A DNA stretch of 64,000 bases from Fulvivirga sediminis (GTDB lineage: Bacteria; Bacteroidota; Bacteroidia; Cytophagales; Cyclobacteriaceae): assembly GCF_016757215.1 (NCBI RefSeq), contig NZ_JAESIY010000009.1, forward strand, positions 234,130-298,129, read 5' to 3'. Below, in pieces: positions 8,070-18,513 of the stretch; position 1 is the stretch's first letter; each line of letters opens with the position of its first letter. A program made the translations under genes and the position numbers. Under the pieces are notes generated by a model. The model saw only the letters and a program-made list of their open reading frames with translations, was not told the origin of the DNA and did no database searches.

Positions 8070-10430
8070 ATGAAAAGAATTTTTACTGCATTAGTGTTGT
8101 TAGCTTCAGTGCTCAACTTTGCCGTAGCACAGGAAAACAGAGGCACGGTGAAAGGAGAGGTTCAAACAGCAGATGGGAAACCTGCAGCCTATGTGAACCT
8201 TGTATTAAATAACACCACCATGGGTGCCGTTACCAAAGAAAATGGCAGTTTTACTTTAAGCGCTCCAGCAGGTGATTATGTACTTATTATATCCTCGATC
8301 GGCTTAAAGAAAAAAGAATTAGCTATTAGTGTAAAAAGTGGAGAAACTATTGCGTTACCAACCATAACCCTTGAGGAGTCTATTCAGCAATTGCAAGATG
8401 TAATTGTGCAAGGCCAAGGGGAAGATTACAATATAGAAGTGCCATCATCCGCTCTAAGAATCACCACTCCATTACTGGAAACACCCCAGAACGTTCAGGT
8501 AATTTCTAAAACGGCGATTAAGGATCAGCAGATAATAGACATGCTCGAAGGAGTAAGCAGAAATGTATCTGGTGTTCAAATGATAGAACATTGGGGTAAT
8601 TTCGCTAGAATTAACATGCGAGGATTCCGCATACCTGCGATGCGCAACGGTGTTAATCTTGAAAGCTCGTGGGGGCCACTGACTGAAGATATGTCAATAG
8701 TAGATCGTATTGAGTTTGTAAAAGGCCCTGCAGGATTTATGATGGCCGCAGGAGAGCCTGGCGGATTCTATAATGTGGTTACGAAGAAGCCAATTCTTAA
8801 TCAATCTAACGAAATATCATTAATGACCGGCAGTTTTAACACATTAAGGGCAGCTGTAGATGTTGGAGGTAAACTTAACAATAACAAAAAACTGCTTTAC
8901 AGATTAAACCTGATGGGGTCATCCAAAGACTCACATAGGGACTTTGAATTTAACGATAGGTATACAATTGCTCCATCATTAAAATATTCCTTTAACGATA
9001 ACACCAGCCTTACTGCAGAATATACTTTACAATACTCCAAGATACTCGCATTGGGATCCGCTTATGTTTTTTCAAACAATCTGGCGGACCTACCTCGAGA
9101 TTTTAGCATAGGAGAACCCAATATTGACCCTACGGTTATGAGAGAAAACAGTGTATTTCTAAATCTTAATCACAGGCTGGATGAAAACTGGCAACTCACA
9201 GCACAATTAGCTTATTTGAATTATAATCAAGAAGGTAGCTCATTTTGGTATGAAAAAATAAGCCCAGAAGGCAACCTTACCAGGACGATGAACTCCGCTG
9301 ATGCCCTAACCTTAGTGAAATCTGGACAAGTTTATCTAAACGGTGAAGTAGAAACAGGAGTTGTTCATCATAGAATACTTGCTGGACTAGATGTTAATCA
9401 AAAAAATTATTGGGGAGACTATTTCCAAAAGCAGTACTTAGGTGACTCAACATTTAACATATACAACCCTGTTCACAAAGTTCCTATGAGTCAGATACCT
9501 TCTTTCGATAGAAGTGAGGATATAAGAGTAAGAGCGGGACAAACCGATGCACCTGCCATAAGTGAATCAAATATTACAGCTCTTTATGCACAAGATGAAC
9601 TAGGTTTCTTAGAAAATAAACTAAGACTAACATTAGCCCTGAGGTATACCTCTTTTAATGGAAATACCAATGGTAATTCTATGGATAGAGAGAAGCTTAC
9701 CCCTAGAGTAGGTCTAAGTGCTTCTCTAACGGAAAACACTACCGTATACGCTCTGTTTGACCAATCTTTCTTGCCCCAGACCAGCATTGATATCAAAGGA
9801 AAACAACTGGACCCTGAAGAATCATCGGATATAGAATTTGGAATCAAAAGAAGCTGGGCCGAAGGAAAATGGAGTTCTTCCTTAACCTATTATACAATCA
9901 ACAAAGAGAACTTTGCGAATCCTATATATAGGGCTGATGGCACTTCATATGCTATTCCTATCGACAACATACAATCCCAAGGATTTGAATTTGATGTGCA
10001 AGGAGAAATAGTTACTGGTCTCAACTTGATTCTAAATTATGCCAACACCAATGTGGAAGTAGATGAATTCAAACAATCACCAGAATCTGAAGGAACAAGA
10101 ATAGCAGGACATGCTAAGCACCTGACTAATGGATGGTTAAAATATACTTTCCATAAAAATACATTGAAAGGACTAGGCGTTTCTGTAGGCTACCAATATC
10201 AGGTAGACCGCTCTTCTTGGAACTGGGGGGCAGAAAATGAAGCCTTATTACCTGATTATTTCAGACTGGACGCAGCATTGAGCTGGCAAAACGATAAAAT
10301 GAGGGTAGGCCTAAACGTTAATAATATCCTTGACGAGTATTTATATTCGGGTGCAGGATACGCCACTGGATATTACTGGCAAACGGAACCTGGTACTAAC
10401 TTTAGGTTAAATGTAGCTTATTCTTTTTAA
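8070..10430 (+). CDS. TonB-dependent siderophore-type receptor with carboxypeptidase-regulatory domain
   Basis: Outer-membrane gated channel for a large nutrient, probably a ferric siderophore. The ATG at 8070 gives a clean Sec signal (MKRIFTALVLLASVLNFAVAQ); longer in-frame starts lie over the promoter. Residues 21-105 form the CarboxypepD_reg beta-sandwich (GTVKGEVQTADGKPAAYVNL). Next is the plug (ETPQNVQVISKTAIKDQQ, then MRGFRIPAMRNGVNLES and DRIEFVKGPAGFMMAAGEPGG), then a barrel ending in the aromatic FRLNVAYSF. The plug spacing and the late MRVGLNVNNILDEYLYSGAGYAT motif resemble FhuE/FpvA-type siderophore receptors. No siderophore synthesis genes are nearby. It is monocistronic, ending at a shared bidirectional terminator. 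Confidence 0.93.
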   Translation: MKRIFTALVLLASVLNFAVAQENRGTVKGEVQTADGKPAAYVNLVLNNTTMGAVTKENGSFTLSAPAGDYVLIISSIGLKKKELAISVKSGETIALPTITLEESIQQLQDVIVQGQGEDYNIEVPSSALRITTPLLETPQNVQVISKTAIKDQQIIDMLEGVSRNVSGVQMIEHWGNFARINMRGFRIPAMRNGVNLESSWGPLTEDMSIVDRIEFVKGPAGFMMAAGEPGGFYNVVTKKPILNQSNEISLMTGSFNTLRAAVDVGGKLNNNKKLLYRLNLMGSSKDSHRDFEFNDRYTIAPSLKYSFNDNTSLTAEYTLQYSKILALGSAYVFSNNLADLPRDFSIGEPNIDPTVMRENSVFLNLNHRLDENWQLTAQLAYLNYNQEGSSFWYEKISPEGNLTRTMNSADALTLVKSGQVYLNGEVETGVVHHRILAGLDVNQKNYWGDYFQKQYLGDSTFNIYNPVHKVPMSQIPSFDRSEDIRVRAGQTDAPAISESNITALYAQDELGFLENKLRLTLALRYTSFNGNTNGNSMDREKLTPRVGLSASLTENTTVYALFDQSFLPQTSIDIKGKQLDPEESSDIEFGIKRSWAEGKWSSSLTYYTINKENFANPIYRADGTSYAIPIDNIQSQGFEFDVQGEIVTGLNLILNYANTNVEVDEFKQSPESEGTRIAGHAKHLTNGWLKYTFHKNTLKGLGVSVGYQYQVDRSSWNWGAENEALLPDYFRLDAALSWQNDKMRVGLNVNNILDEYLYSGAGYATGYYWQTEPGTNFRLNVAYSF

Positions 10431-10450
10431 GAAGCTTTTGCCTTAAAAAA

Positions 10451-10483
10451 AGAGAGCCATTCTGAAAATCAGAATGGCTCTCT
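10451..10483. terminator. Bidirectional terminator between receptor and OmpA gene
   Basis: Arms AGAGAGCCATTCTGA (10451-10465) and its exact complement (10469-10483) around an AAA loop, with an A run before and a T run after. It can stop transcription of both converging genes. Confidence 0.9.
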
Positions 10484-10498
10484 TTTTCTCTTTCTTAT

Positions 10499-12493
10499 CT
10501 ATAAATCTCCGTCGTCATCAAAAAAGCGATCTTCATAAAATTCATCATCACTTTTCTTCGGCTTACCAAGTTCTAAAATCTTAAATTCTGTACGTCGGTT
10601 TACTTGATGTTCTTCTTCCGTCTGTGCATCTTCAATGAGCAGCTTAGACTCCCCATAACCTTTAGCTGTTAACCGCTTCGACTCTATTCCTTGTGACACC
10701 AGATAATCTACCGCTGACTTAGCTCTACGCTGAGATAGCTTTAAGTTATACTCATCCGTTTGCCGAGCATCTGTATGAGAGCTTAATTCAATAACCAACT
10801 CAGGGTTATCATTTAAAATAGTTACCAATTTATCCAGCTCTCGTGCGGCATCTTCTCTGATATCCGACTTATCAAGATCATAGTAGATGTTTTCTAATAC
10901 AAATATTTTGTCTTTTTCTATTTTTTCTAGAACCATCAAAGTATCAAATTTCACATTGGTCACTAGCTGGGTAAGGGTATCTCTGTTTACAGAACGGCCG
11001 ATAGTAGAAAATTCCTGTCTTGTAATTAGGTATTGTTCTGTACCCCCCTTCTTCTCTCCTACCAGGTTATACCTTTCATGTTCGTATACGCGGAAACTAA
11101 ATTTACCTTCTCCATCCGTTACCTTTTCATCAAGTTCCTCACCGGCGTTGTCCAAAAGTCTTACCGTTACACCGGGTAATACGACCAAATTATCGGCGTC
11201 ATCATGAGTCATGGTTACACCAGTAAGGTAGTAATTGACTATTTTCAGGTTAGGGTCCTCATTCACGAAAGTATAAATATCATCATCTCCTTTACCACCT
11301 TCCCTGTTAGAAGAGAAAAAACCACGATCCGCTCTAAATAAAAACAGGCCAAAGTCATCAGCCGTTGTGTTCATTGGCTCTCCCAGATTTTCTATGGTAG
11401 TCTTTCCATTTTGTCTTTTAGCTATAAAGAGATCTAAGCCTCCAAATCCTGCATGACCATCACTGGCGAAATACATAAAACCCTCGTCTGACACAAAAGG
11501 AAACATTTCATTACCCGCAGAATTAATAGTTGGCCCCAAATTAGTAACTCGGTAAAATCTTCCTCTGGAATTTCGTCTAGCAGAATAAATATCTGTACCT
11601 CCATAGCCACCAGGTCTATTACTAGCAAAATAAAGCGTTTGCCCATCACGGCTAAAGGCTGGTGTACTATCCCAATAGCCAGGATTATTAATTGTTAACA
11701 TTCTAGGCTCTGTCCAGGTACCATTTCGATTGCTGGCTATGTACAAGTTTACATCTGCCGTTCCTTTCCTTTTACCAGAATTGCCTCGAGCAAATACCAT
11801 AGTTTTGCCATCAGGACTGAAAGTGACTGAACCTTCATTAATATCAAAATTATTAATAAGCTCTCCCAAACCTTCAATAGTAGTAGTATCTACATTGGCG
11901 CCTTTAGTTTTAACTTTATATATATTACTAAAAGGTGTTCCGGTGGCTTTATATATTTTATTATCGTCTCGCGAGCTGCTGAAGTAAAGCTCACCATCAT
12001 TATAAACTGGTGCATAATCAGCTTGATTTGAGTTAATTTCTTCAAGGTTTTTGACTTTGAAAAAACTATCACTCCGCCGAATATCATCAATGCTATTAAG
12101 ATTACTAATCTCCTCTTCGCCCCTTGCTCTGTATTTCTCCTCCACTACATTTTCCAAATGCTCATTAACCTGCTCTCTCGCCTGCTCGTATTTTCCATTG
12201 GCTTTAAGAGAAAAGGCATAAAATAATCTAATGGAGTCGTTATCTAGTCCATTATCGAGTGCTTTCTTGTAGTACGGTTCCGCCTCATCGAGCCGATTTG
12301 ATTGCCGGTAGCTGTCTGCCACAAAGAAGTTAGCTACAGGATCAGAAGCATCTTTCTTCAGAGCACGGTTATAGATTTCGATGGTAGATTCAAACTCTCC
12401 ATTGCTAAAAGCTTTATTGGCTTTTTTCTCAAGACTACAAGAAACTATAACTAAGGTGAGTAATAGGGTTAGAAGTTTAGTATTAGCACTCAT
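10499..12493 (-). CDS. PorE-like OmpA-family lipoprotein (TPR, beta-propeller, CRD, OmpA)
   Basis: Envelope lipoprotein, 664 aa, probably anchored to the outer membrane and bound to peptidoglycan. The order of domains is TPR repeats (about 25-130, FSNGEFESTIEIYNRALKK), PD40 beta-propeller blades (about 150-410, e.g. TFSPDGKTMVFARG, AFSRDGQTLYFASNRPGG), a carboxypeptidase-regulatory-like domain (about 425-500) and a C-terminal OmpA domain (about 530-645, SSHTDARQTDEYNLKLSQRR with the diaminopimelate-binding Asp and Arg). The lipobox is VIVSC (Cys19). This is the architecture of PorE of the type IX secretion system, but Bacteroidota have many such paralogues and none of the other Por/Gld genes is here, so the T9SS role is only possible. 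Confidence 0.85.
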   Translation of the reverse strand: MSANTKLLTLLLTLVIVSCSLEKKANKAFSNGEFESTIEIYNRALKKDASDPVANFFVADSYRQSNRLDEAEPYYKKALDNGLDNDSIRLFYAFSLKANGKYEQAREQVNEHLENVVEEKYRARGEEEISNLNSIDDIRRSDSFFKVKNLEEINSNQADYAPVYNDGELYFSSSRDDNKIYKATGTPFSNIYKVKTKGANVDTTTIEGLGELINNFDINEGSVTFSPDGKTMVFARGNSGKRKGTADVNLYIASNRNGTWTEPRMLTINNPGYWDSTPAFSRDGQTLYFASNRPGGYGGTDIYSARRNSRGRFYRVTNLGPTINSAGNEMFPFVSDEGFMYFASDGHAGFGGLDLFIAKRQNGKTTIENLGEPMNTTADDFGLFLFRADRGFFSSNREGGKGDDDIYTFVNEDPNLKIVNYYLTGVTMTHDDADNLVVLPGVTVRLLDNAGEELDEKVTDGEGKFSFRVYEHERYNLVGEKKGGTEQYLITRQEFSTIGRSVNRDTLTQLVTNVKFDTLMVLEKIEKDKIFVLENIYYDLDKSDIREDAARELDKLVTILNDNPELVIELSSHTDARQTDEYNLKLSQRRAKSAVDYLVSQGIESKRLTAKGYGESKLLIEDAQTEEEHQVNRRTEFKILELGKPKKSDDEFYEDRFFDDDGDL

Positions 12494-12581
12494 TTAAATT
12501 CAGACTTTGACTAAAGTTATAATTAATTGACTTTAATCGTATAACGATATAACGTTTATTTTATGACAGATAATGCGTAAA

Positions 12582-13064
12582 TTAGAAATAACGGCTGATC
12601 CAAGTGGCTTCTGCCGGAACCATCCATTTTGACTCTAATTCCTTTTTATTACTAACCGTATTATTGAAAGTAATCGTTTCCTTTTTAATCACCCCGTCTT
12701 GCACACTCTCTTTTAACTTGTTTAATGACTCCACATAAATCTCATCATTAAGTAAGAAGGCCACTTTGGTGCGATCAAAAAAGCTAATACCTAATTGCTT
12801 TTCCAACTCCTGCACCATATGCACCGAACTATCTATAGAACATCCGCTGGCTTTTGTATAATCCTCATCTGCCGCTAACACTAAAAAGCGATTATGAAAT
12901 ATTTTAGCAGAGCACTTCATTGGAGATCCATGAGCAGCCCAGCCTTCACAAAAGACCTTTGCCCTACTTTCCACCACTTGCTTTTCTTCTGAGCTTAATT
13001 CCTTGCCTGTTTGGTATATCCAAACACGAGCATTTTCTGATAATTCTTCGAATGATACTAGCAT
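12582..13064 (-). CDS. Conserved Bacteroidota protein of unknown function (often mislabelled ABC transporter ATPase)
   Basis: A 160-aa soluble protein. I recognise it as a family that is widespread in Bacteroidota and usually carries the misleading name ABC transporter ATPase, although no Walker motifs are present. Conserved-looking features are WIYQTGKELSSEE near the start, VFCEGWAAHGSPMKCSA, the ASGCSIDSSVHMVQELE motif with one Cys flanked by Ser, and FFDRTKVAFLL. The CSIDSSVH motif recalls a catalytic or binding loop, but no activity is known to me. There is no signal peptide. It stands alone between an OmpA gene on the same strand and divergent small genes. Confidence 0.75.
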   Translation of the reverse strand: MLVSFEELSENARVWIYQTGKELSSEEKQVVESRAKVFCEGWAAHGSPMKCSAKIFHNRFLVLAADEDYTKASGCSIDSSVHMVQELEKQLGISFFDRTKVAFLLNDEIYVESLNKLKESVQDGVIKKETITFNNTVSNKKELESKWMVPAEATWISRYF

Positions 13065-13224
13065 AAAAACAAATTTATAGAATAAAAACCAAAAGCATAA
13101 TTATTAAGTTCTTCGTATTTTATTACGTCTAAGCATTCTAACCATCGAAACGACTATTATATCTGGAATATAACAATAACTTCATCCATTCTTTTTAATT
13201 TTCTGATTTTACAACGATTGAATA

Positions 13225-13830
13225 ATGAAATACGCACTCATTTATATGATTTTGCTCTTATCCGCCAATATTACCCTTATCAATGCGGGCTATGCGCAAG
13301 TAAGAGATCAACGCGTAACGATATATAAGTATAATCCTGAAGAAAAAGACAGTACTCTAATAGCTACAAGAATATATATAGGAGACTCACTCATAAGCGA
13401 ATCTGGTAAGTTTTACTGGTCTCTTCCTATAAAAAGTGAATTTATTGATGAGACCATAATAGATGCGGCCCGTGAACAAAATCCTTACGAAAGTTTCGAC
13501 TCTTTACTCTGTGAAACAGGAGGAGCCAGCGCTTGGAACAAATATGAAATTAGTTTTGACGAAAAGAAACGGCCGAAAATGGCCTATCATTACAAAGCTT
13601 ATTATGAAAAATATGATGACGAAGGTAATGCCTATTATGCTGAGAGTCCTGATTATACTCTAGGTGAAAAAATAATTTTTATTTATACCAAACATGGCTA
13701 TGTTGAGAAGGCTTATGCTAATGATCAACTGATCGAAAAAATTGAAAAATACTATGGCACGAATGGTAAGCTGATCAAAGAGCGGTGGAAGGCCTATGAT
13801 GAGTACAACTATTTAATTATATACCATTAA
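13225..13830 (+). CDS. Secreted protein of unknown function
   Basis: I do not recognise this 201-aa protein. It has a Sec signal (MKYALIYMILLLSANITLINAGYAQ) and a mature part rich in Tyr, Lys and Glu (AYYEKYDDEGNAYYAESPDYT). The pattern of short beta-strands with recurring polar turns resembles YD/MORN-like antitoxin or outer-membrane-associated proteins, but not clearly enough to name. It precedes the DUF695-like gene by 34 bp on the same strand, so the two may be co-transcribed. Confidence 0.7.
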   Translation: MKYALIYMILLLSANITLINAGYAQVRDQRVTIYKYNPEEKDSTLIATRIYIGDSLISESGKFYWSLPIKSEFIDETIIDAAREQNPYESFDSLLCETGGASAWNKYEISFDEKKRPKMAYHYKAYYEKYDDEGNAYYAESPDYTLGEKIIFIYTKHGYVEKAYANDQLIEKIEKYYGTNGKLIKERWKAYDEYNYLIIYH

Positions 13831-13864
13831 CTGATTAATCTTCTGTCTGATTAAAACATTATTA

Positions 13865-14953
13865 ATGAATTTATTTAAGTCTCTATTCAATAAAAAAGGT
13901 ACTATTAATAATCCTTATGAAAACTTCTGGGCGTGGTTTAAGAAAGAAGAATCGTCATTTTACCGGGTCATTAAAGAAGGAGGAGATATAGAAGCAAAAG
14001 TATTTGATAAGTTGACGCCACAACTCAATCAAGTACATGAGGGCATCTGGCTTTTAGTAGGAATGCAAAATGATGATAACGCCGAACTTATACTCACAGC
14101 TGATGGCTTTGTGAAAAACATTGTTTTTGTAGAGGAACTGGTGGCAGCTGCTCCTACTATTCCTAACTGGAAAATAACAGCCCTGAAACCACCCAACGAA
14201 GAGCCGCTCTCTGTAAAAGTAGATGATTACACTTTTGATGAAAATACGCTAAGCTTTTATGCACAGGAACATCCTGATAAACCTGATCTTATAGATATAT
14301 ATATAACGCACACAAATCTCACTGAAGAAAATAAAGACTTGATTAGTCAGGGGGTTTTTCTTTCTATAGATAACTACCTGGGTGAGTTAAATACTACTAC
14401 TTTAATGGATCATATCTCTCTAATCAATCCTCAGGAAGCCACCAAAGAACTTATCCCATTTCACAAACTTAAAAGTTATTTGGTTTGGCGAGAAAAAGAA
14501 TTTGTAGAGAAATATAGAGGGAGCCGGCATCACACCGAAGGAGATCACTATTCCGTGCTGGAGGGCTCCTTAGAAAATGGCTTGCCATGGGTAGCCGCAG
14601 TAAATATGGACCTACTCCATTGGGACGCTAAAGCATCACACCCATGGATAACCAACATTGTTATTGAATTTATCCCCCAAAGCAATGGATTTCCTGACAA
14701 GCAGACATATACCTTGCTTGATAAAGTGGAAGATAACATAATGAGTCTACTCAAGGATCATGAGGGTTATTTAAACATAGGCCGAGAAACCGCTAATGGA
14801 GGCCGACAGATATATTTTGCCTGTGAAGATTTCAGAAAACCGGCCAAAGTGCTCGATAGCCTTCAAAAGGAAAATATCCCTGAACTAAAAGTGGCCTATG
14901 AAATTTATAAAGACAAGTATTGGCAAACCTTTGACCACTTCAGCACCACATAA
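13865..14953 (+). CDS. Cytoplasmic protein with C-terminal DUF695-like domain
   Basis: 362 aa, no signal peptide or membrane helix. The first about 200 residues (PYENFWAWFKKEESSFYRVI, then a beta-rich part) resemble stand-alone Bacteroidota proteins of unknown role. Residues from about 215 (REKEFVEKYRGSRHHTEGDHYSVLEG, quoted in part) to the end, with LENGLPWVAAVNMDLLHWD and NGGRQIYFACEDFRKP, look like a DUF695 domain, a family sometimes found with regulators of RNA or immunity-type proteins. Family assignment is from memory and moderate. It ends at a bidirectional terminator. Confidence 0.65.
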   Translation: MNLFKSLFNKKGTINNPYENFWAWFKKEESSFYRVIKEGGDIEAKVFDKLTPQLNQVHEGIWLLVGMQNDDNAELILTADGFVKNIVFVEELVAAAPTIPNWKITALKPPNEEPLSVKVDDYTFDENTLSFYAQEHPDKPDLIDIYITHTNLTEENKDLISQGVFLSIDNYLGELNTTTLMDHISLINPQEATKELIPFHKLKSYLVWREKEFVEKYRGSRHHTEGDHYSVLEGSLENGLPWVAAVNMDLLHWDAKASHPWITNIVIEFIPQSNGFPDKQTYTLLDKVEDNIMSLLKDHEGYLNIGRETANGGRQIYFACEDFRKPAKVLDSLQKENIPELKVAYEIYKDKYWQTFDHFSTT

Positions 14954-14983
14954 AAAAGGCCTGTGTCCTCCACAGGCCTTTTT
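14953..14983. terminator. Bidirectional terminator
   Basis: Perfect arms AAAAAGGCCTGTG (14953-14965) and CACAGGCCTTTTT (14971-14983) around a 5-base loop, directly between the converging DUF695-like and amidohydrolase genes. Confidence 0.9.
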
Positions 14984-14986
14984 CTA

Positions 14987-17900
14987 TTATTTTCCTATTC
15001 CAGGCACATTAAGTGGTTCGGGTTGAAACCAATGAAATTCATTGTCATGCTTATTAGGGTAAACCTCATTGAGATTATCCCCATTATATAAGCGACCATT
15101 TTTCATTATCATATTTACGGTATTGCTATTTCTGATGTTATCGAGTGGATTTTCATCCAGAATAACCAGGTCAGCGAGCTTACCTTCTTCAATAGATCCC
15201 AAGTCATTTTCTAAACCGAGTGCCGTAGCCCCCAAGATGGTAGCCACTTTTAAAGCATTATGCTCAGAAAGCCCCCCAGACTGTACTGACCACAGCTCCC
15301 AATGATAACCCAGGCCTTGTAGCTGTCCATGAGAACCTATGCCCGCCAGACCATCAGCCTCCACTAGTTTATTAACAAACTTAGCATGATCATCAAAGAC
15401 ATACTCTTCTTTCATAAACCATCCAGCATTTCTACGTCTGCTCTTGGCATCGAGCTCTGACTTAGGTGTAAAAAAGTTAAGCTTTTCATCACCTTGAACA
15501 TTTTCGGTTTCATAATAATAGTTTTCTGCCCATGGGCCTCCGTAAGAAACCAATAGCGTAGGTGTATAAGCCGTTTTGGACTCACTAACCAAGGTCAGTA
15601 CATCTTTATACAAAGGATAAATAGGAAAGCTATGCTCATGACCGGGATATCCATCTAAAATTTGGGTTAAATTCATTTTAAAATCCAGTGCTCCCTCAGT
15701 AGTAGGCATCAGCTCCTGTTCTTTTGCTGCCATAATAATCCATTGCCGTTGCTGTCTGTTACCTGTGATGTACATTTTAATGGTTTTAGTATGATAATAC
15801 TCTGAGTATTGCCTCAACACATTTCTAGCATGATCAAGATCCTTAATATTATACGCCCAAAAGCCAACTCCTGGTCCGGTAGAATAAATACGTGGACCAA
15901 TCATAGTCCCGGCACCCACCATATCACTATAGGTAAGCACATCGGTAGTACCTGTCTGCGGGTCTCTGGTGGTAGTAACTCCGTAAGCAAGATTTGCCGC
16001 ATAAGGCCAGGCTTCATTTTTTTCTAACCCCCAAGCCGGCCTAAGATGAGCGTGCGTATCTACAAAACCAGGAATAACGGTTTTACCACTAAGATCAAAT
16101 TTGGTCACTCCTTCATCCACCTGGATAGTGCCTGCTAATCCTACTTTTACTATTCTATTATTCTCAATATAAACATCTCCCTTTTCTATAACTTCATCTC
16201 CTTTCATAGTAATCAGTCGAGCGTTTTGCAGTAGCACCTTCCCTGATGGGATATCTCTATTTACCTCTACTTTTACTCTAAGCTCAGTAGGTTTGTACTT
16301 GTCATCTTTCTTATCATCATCCTTTTTTTCTTCTTCCTTTTTCTTTTCTGATTCTTCTTCTTTTGCTTTCGCCTCCACCAGATCATAAGAAAAGAATGCA
16401 TTACCAATGGCCCAGTTTACTTTTTTTGCATCTCTACTCCAGGTAGGGAACTGCCCACCAATTTCGGTGAGTTTCTTAGAAGGAAAAGCCGCATTAGAAG
16501 GATTAGCAACAGCTATCTTCACTACCTCAGAGCCTATCTGAGGCACAGTTACAGTATAAATTTCATTATTGATCATGGCTAATGCCTGATCTCCTTCAGG
16601 TGCCATGAGTACTAAATCAGCATTAGATGGTTTGGCAGGAGCTTCATTCGTCTCGGGTGATAATAAGCCATGAGAATCATACTTATCTCGGACAAAACCA
16701 TAAGGTGTAATTCCTGTAATTTTCACTAGCTTTTTCTCATCAGTACCATCCCAGCGAATAGAAACCAGACCTTCTCGTCCATATAAATAAATACGATCAT
16801 TAGACTTAACAAAATGAGGATTTCCTCTGCCTTTAGATTTATCAATAAAATGAGAAGCCCCTCCTTTTGCAGAAATCCATCGTATTTCATCATGCATATG
16901 AAAGCTAATAGGGCCAGTACTATTAAGAAAATCCTGTCTTGATCCCTTCATGTACACAATTTTATCCCCAGCAAAATTCCAGGCGGGTTCAGTATAAGCT
17001 CCTGGCTCATTAGTAAGCTTGATTACTTTTGATCTCCCTTTTATATTTACTTTATAAATACTACCTCCTGTTTCATCACTCCAGGTCACGAAAGCTATTT
17101 CCGATCCGTCAGGGCTCCATGTAGGCATGGCCTCCGTCATATCTAAATCAGTGGGCCGTTTTGGTGATCCTTCCACCAAATCCATTACATATAATCTATT
17201 CAGAGCGGTAAAGGCAATTTTAGATCCGTCTGGACTAGGAACCACATCTCGGATCTGATTTACTGTCATTATCTTATCATCTGAAATGGGGTAGTTAAAT
17301 TTAAGTCGTGGTCCCAGTTCTATTTCAGTATCTACTTCAAAAGGAATATTAGCTGCTGGCCCACCCGCAATCGGAATACTATAAATTTTACCACCGTAAG
17401 AAGCAATCAGGCTTTTACTATCTGGAGTAAAAGCCATGGCAGGGAGCACACCTAGCGGCGCAATAGACTCTTGTTCATCCCTCTGTACCGGATAGGCTAG
17501 CCATTTTTCATCTCCGGTTTTAAGGTCTCTTGCAATAAGACCGGTTTCATCATTATAACGAGTACCATATACCAGCCACTGGCCATCTGGCGACAATGTA
17601 GGAGCAAACGCAGATCCATATCTCGAAGTAACAGTTTGTGAATCACCAGACTCTCTGTCATAAAGGGCTAACTGATATTGAGGTAAACTGGCATTATACT
17701 GCCAGGCATTTTCTCGTTTAGAATACCAGATATAACGACCATCAGGACTAAAAGTCGGCTCAATAGTTTTCAGCTTTTCTGGTTTATCTATAATTGAAGC
17801 CCCAGAGCCGCCATCTATATGATAAAGGTGAAGTTTCAAATTACGTTTGCCTTGTGAGGCTACTATGTATTTACCATCTGGCGCCCAGTCTGCTGACTGA

Positions 17901-18319
17901 TAAGTATTGGTGTTTCCTTTGGTTATCAGTTTAGTGTCTTTGCTTTCCAAGTCTATAGTCCATAGATTTTCACCTCCACTTCTATCAGATACAAATAAGA
18001 TCTTTTTGCCATCTGGGCTAAACCTGGGGTGAGTATCGAATGCCAAGCCTGAGGTCAATTGCTCTGCATTGCCTCCGGTAACGGGTATCAGGTAAATATC
18101 TCCCAGCATATCAAAGGCTATGGTTTTACCGTCAGGACTAACATCCAAGCTTATCCATGAGCCTTCATTGGTATTTAGACTTATTGCTCTTTCTGCCTTT
18201 AGCGGCAGTTCCTTCTTGGTCTCTTTTCTTGAAATAGTATCTGCTACAGCTACACTATCTTGCTGAGCATAGGTCGCCAGCGAGACTGCACACATCATTA
18301 CACTTAACAGTAACTTCAT
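14987..18319 (-). CDS. Secreted PD40 beta-propeller/amidohydrolase fusion
   Basis: A 1110-aa exported enzyme. After a Sec signal (MKLLLSVMMCAVSLATYAQ), residues about 40-620 contain many TolB-like PD40 blades (SPDGKTIAFDMLGDIYLI, FSPDGKKILFVSDRSGG, WSPDGSEIAFVTWSDETGG). A strongly charged Lys/Glu/Asp linker around residues 645-680 follows. The last 430 residues are an imidazolonepropionase-like amidohydrolase with the first metal motif VDTHAHLRPAWG, a later GHEHSFPIYP, and the C-terminal LGSIEEGKLADLVILDENP. It probably hydrolyses a cyclic amide or a peptide-derived substrate in the periplasm. The architecture is common in Bacteroidota, the substrate unknown. It appears monocistronic. Confidence 0.92.
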   Translation of the reverse strand: MKLLLSVMMCAVSLATYAQQDSVAVADTISRKETKKELPLKAERAISLNTNEGSWISLDVSPDGKTIAFDMLGDIYLIPVTGGNAEQLTSGLAFDTHPRFSPDGKKILFVSDRSGGENLWTIDLESKDTKLITKGNTNTYQSADWAPDGKYIVASQGKRNLKLHLYHIDGGSGASIIDKPEKLKTIEPTFSPDGRYIWYSKRENAWQYNASLPQYQLALYDRESGDSQTVTSRYGSAFAPTLSPDGQWLVYGTRYNDETGLIARDLKTGDEKWLAYPVQRDEQESIAPLGVLPAMAFTPDSKSLIASYGGKIYSIPIAGGPAANIPFEVDTEIELGPRLKFNYPISDDKIMTVNQIRDVVPSPDGSKIAFTALNRLYVMDLVEGSPKRPTDLDMTEAMPTWSPDGSEIAFVTWSDETGGSIYKVNIKGRSKVIKLTNEPGAYTEPAWNFAGDKIVYMKGSRQDFLNSTGPISFHMHDEIRWISAKGGASHFIDKSKGRGNPHFVKSNDRIYLYGREGLVSIRWDGTDEKKLVKITGITPYGFVRDKYDSHGLLSPETNEAPAKPSNADLVLMAPEGDQALAMINNEIYTVTVPQIGSEVVKIAVANPSNAAFPSKKLTEIGGQFPTWSRDAKKVNWAIGNAFFSYDLVEAKAKEEESEKKKEEEKKDDDKKDDKYKPTELRVKVEVNRDIPSGKVLLQNARLITMKGDEVIEKGDVYIENNRIVKVGLAGTIQVDEGVTKFDLSGKTVIPGFVDTHAHLRPAWGLEKNEAWPYAANLAYGVTTTRDPQTGTTDVLTYSDMVGAGTMIGPRIYSTGPGVGFWAYNIKDLDHARNVLRQYSEYYHTKTIKMYITGNRQQRQWIIMAAKEQELMPTTEGALDFKMNLTQILDGYPGHEHSFPIYPLYKDVLTLVSESKTAYTPTLLVSYGGPWAENYYYETENVQGDEKLNFFTPKSELDAKSRRRNAGWFMKEEYVFDDHAKFVNKLVEADGLAGIGSHGQLQGLGYHWELWSVQSGGLSEHNALKVATILGATALGLENDLGSIEEGKLADLVILDENPLDNIRNSNTVNMIMKNGRLYNGDNLNEVYPNKHDNEFHWFQPEPLNVPGIGK

Positions 18320-18513
18320 AAATTGATAGATTATTTTTTTCTAAAATAGTCATTAGAGTACTTTCAACTATGAATAATTATATGAGTGGTTCTTATGACA
18401 AATAGATATTTAGAGAGTATAACTATTCATATTTTTTTAATAATTACTTAATCAAATTTAACTTTCATTGCTAGGTACAGCGGTTAATTTTATTGCTTTT
18501 AATTGTCAATACC

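Noticed and set aside
10499..12493. Naming the TPR/PD40/OmpA lipoprotein PorE of the type IX secretion system
   Set aside because: The domain order fits, but such paralogues are numerous and no other T9SS gene is adjacent; kept as PorE-like only.
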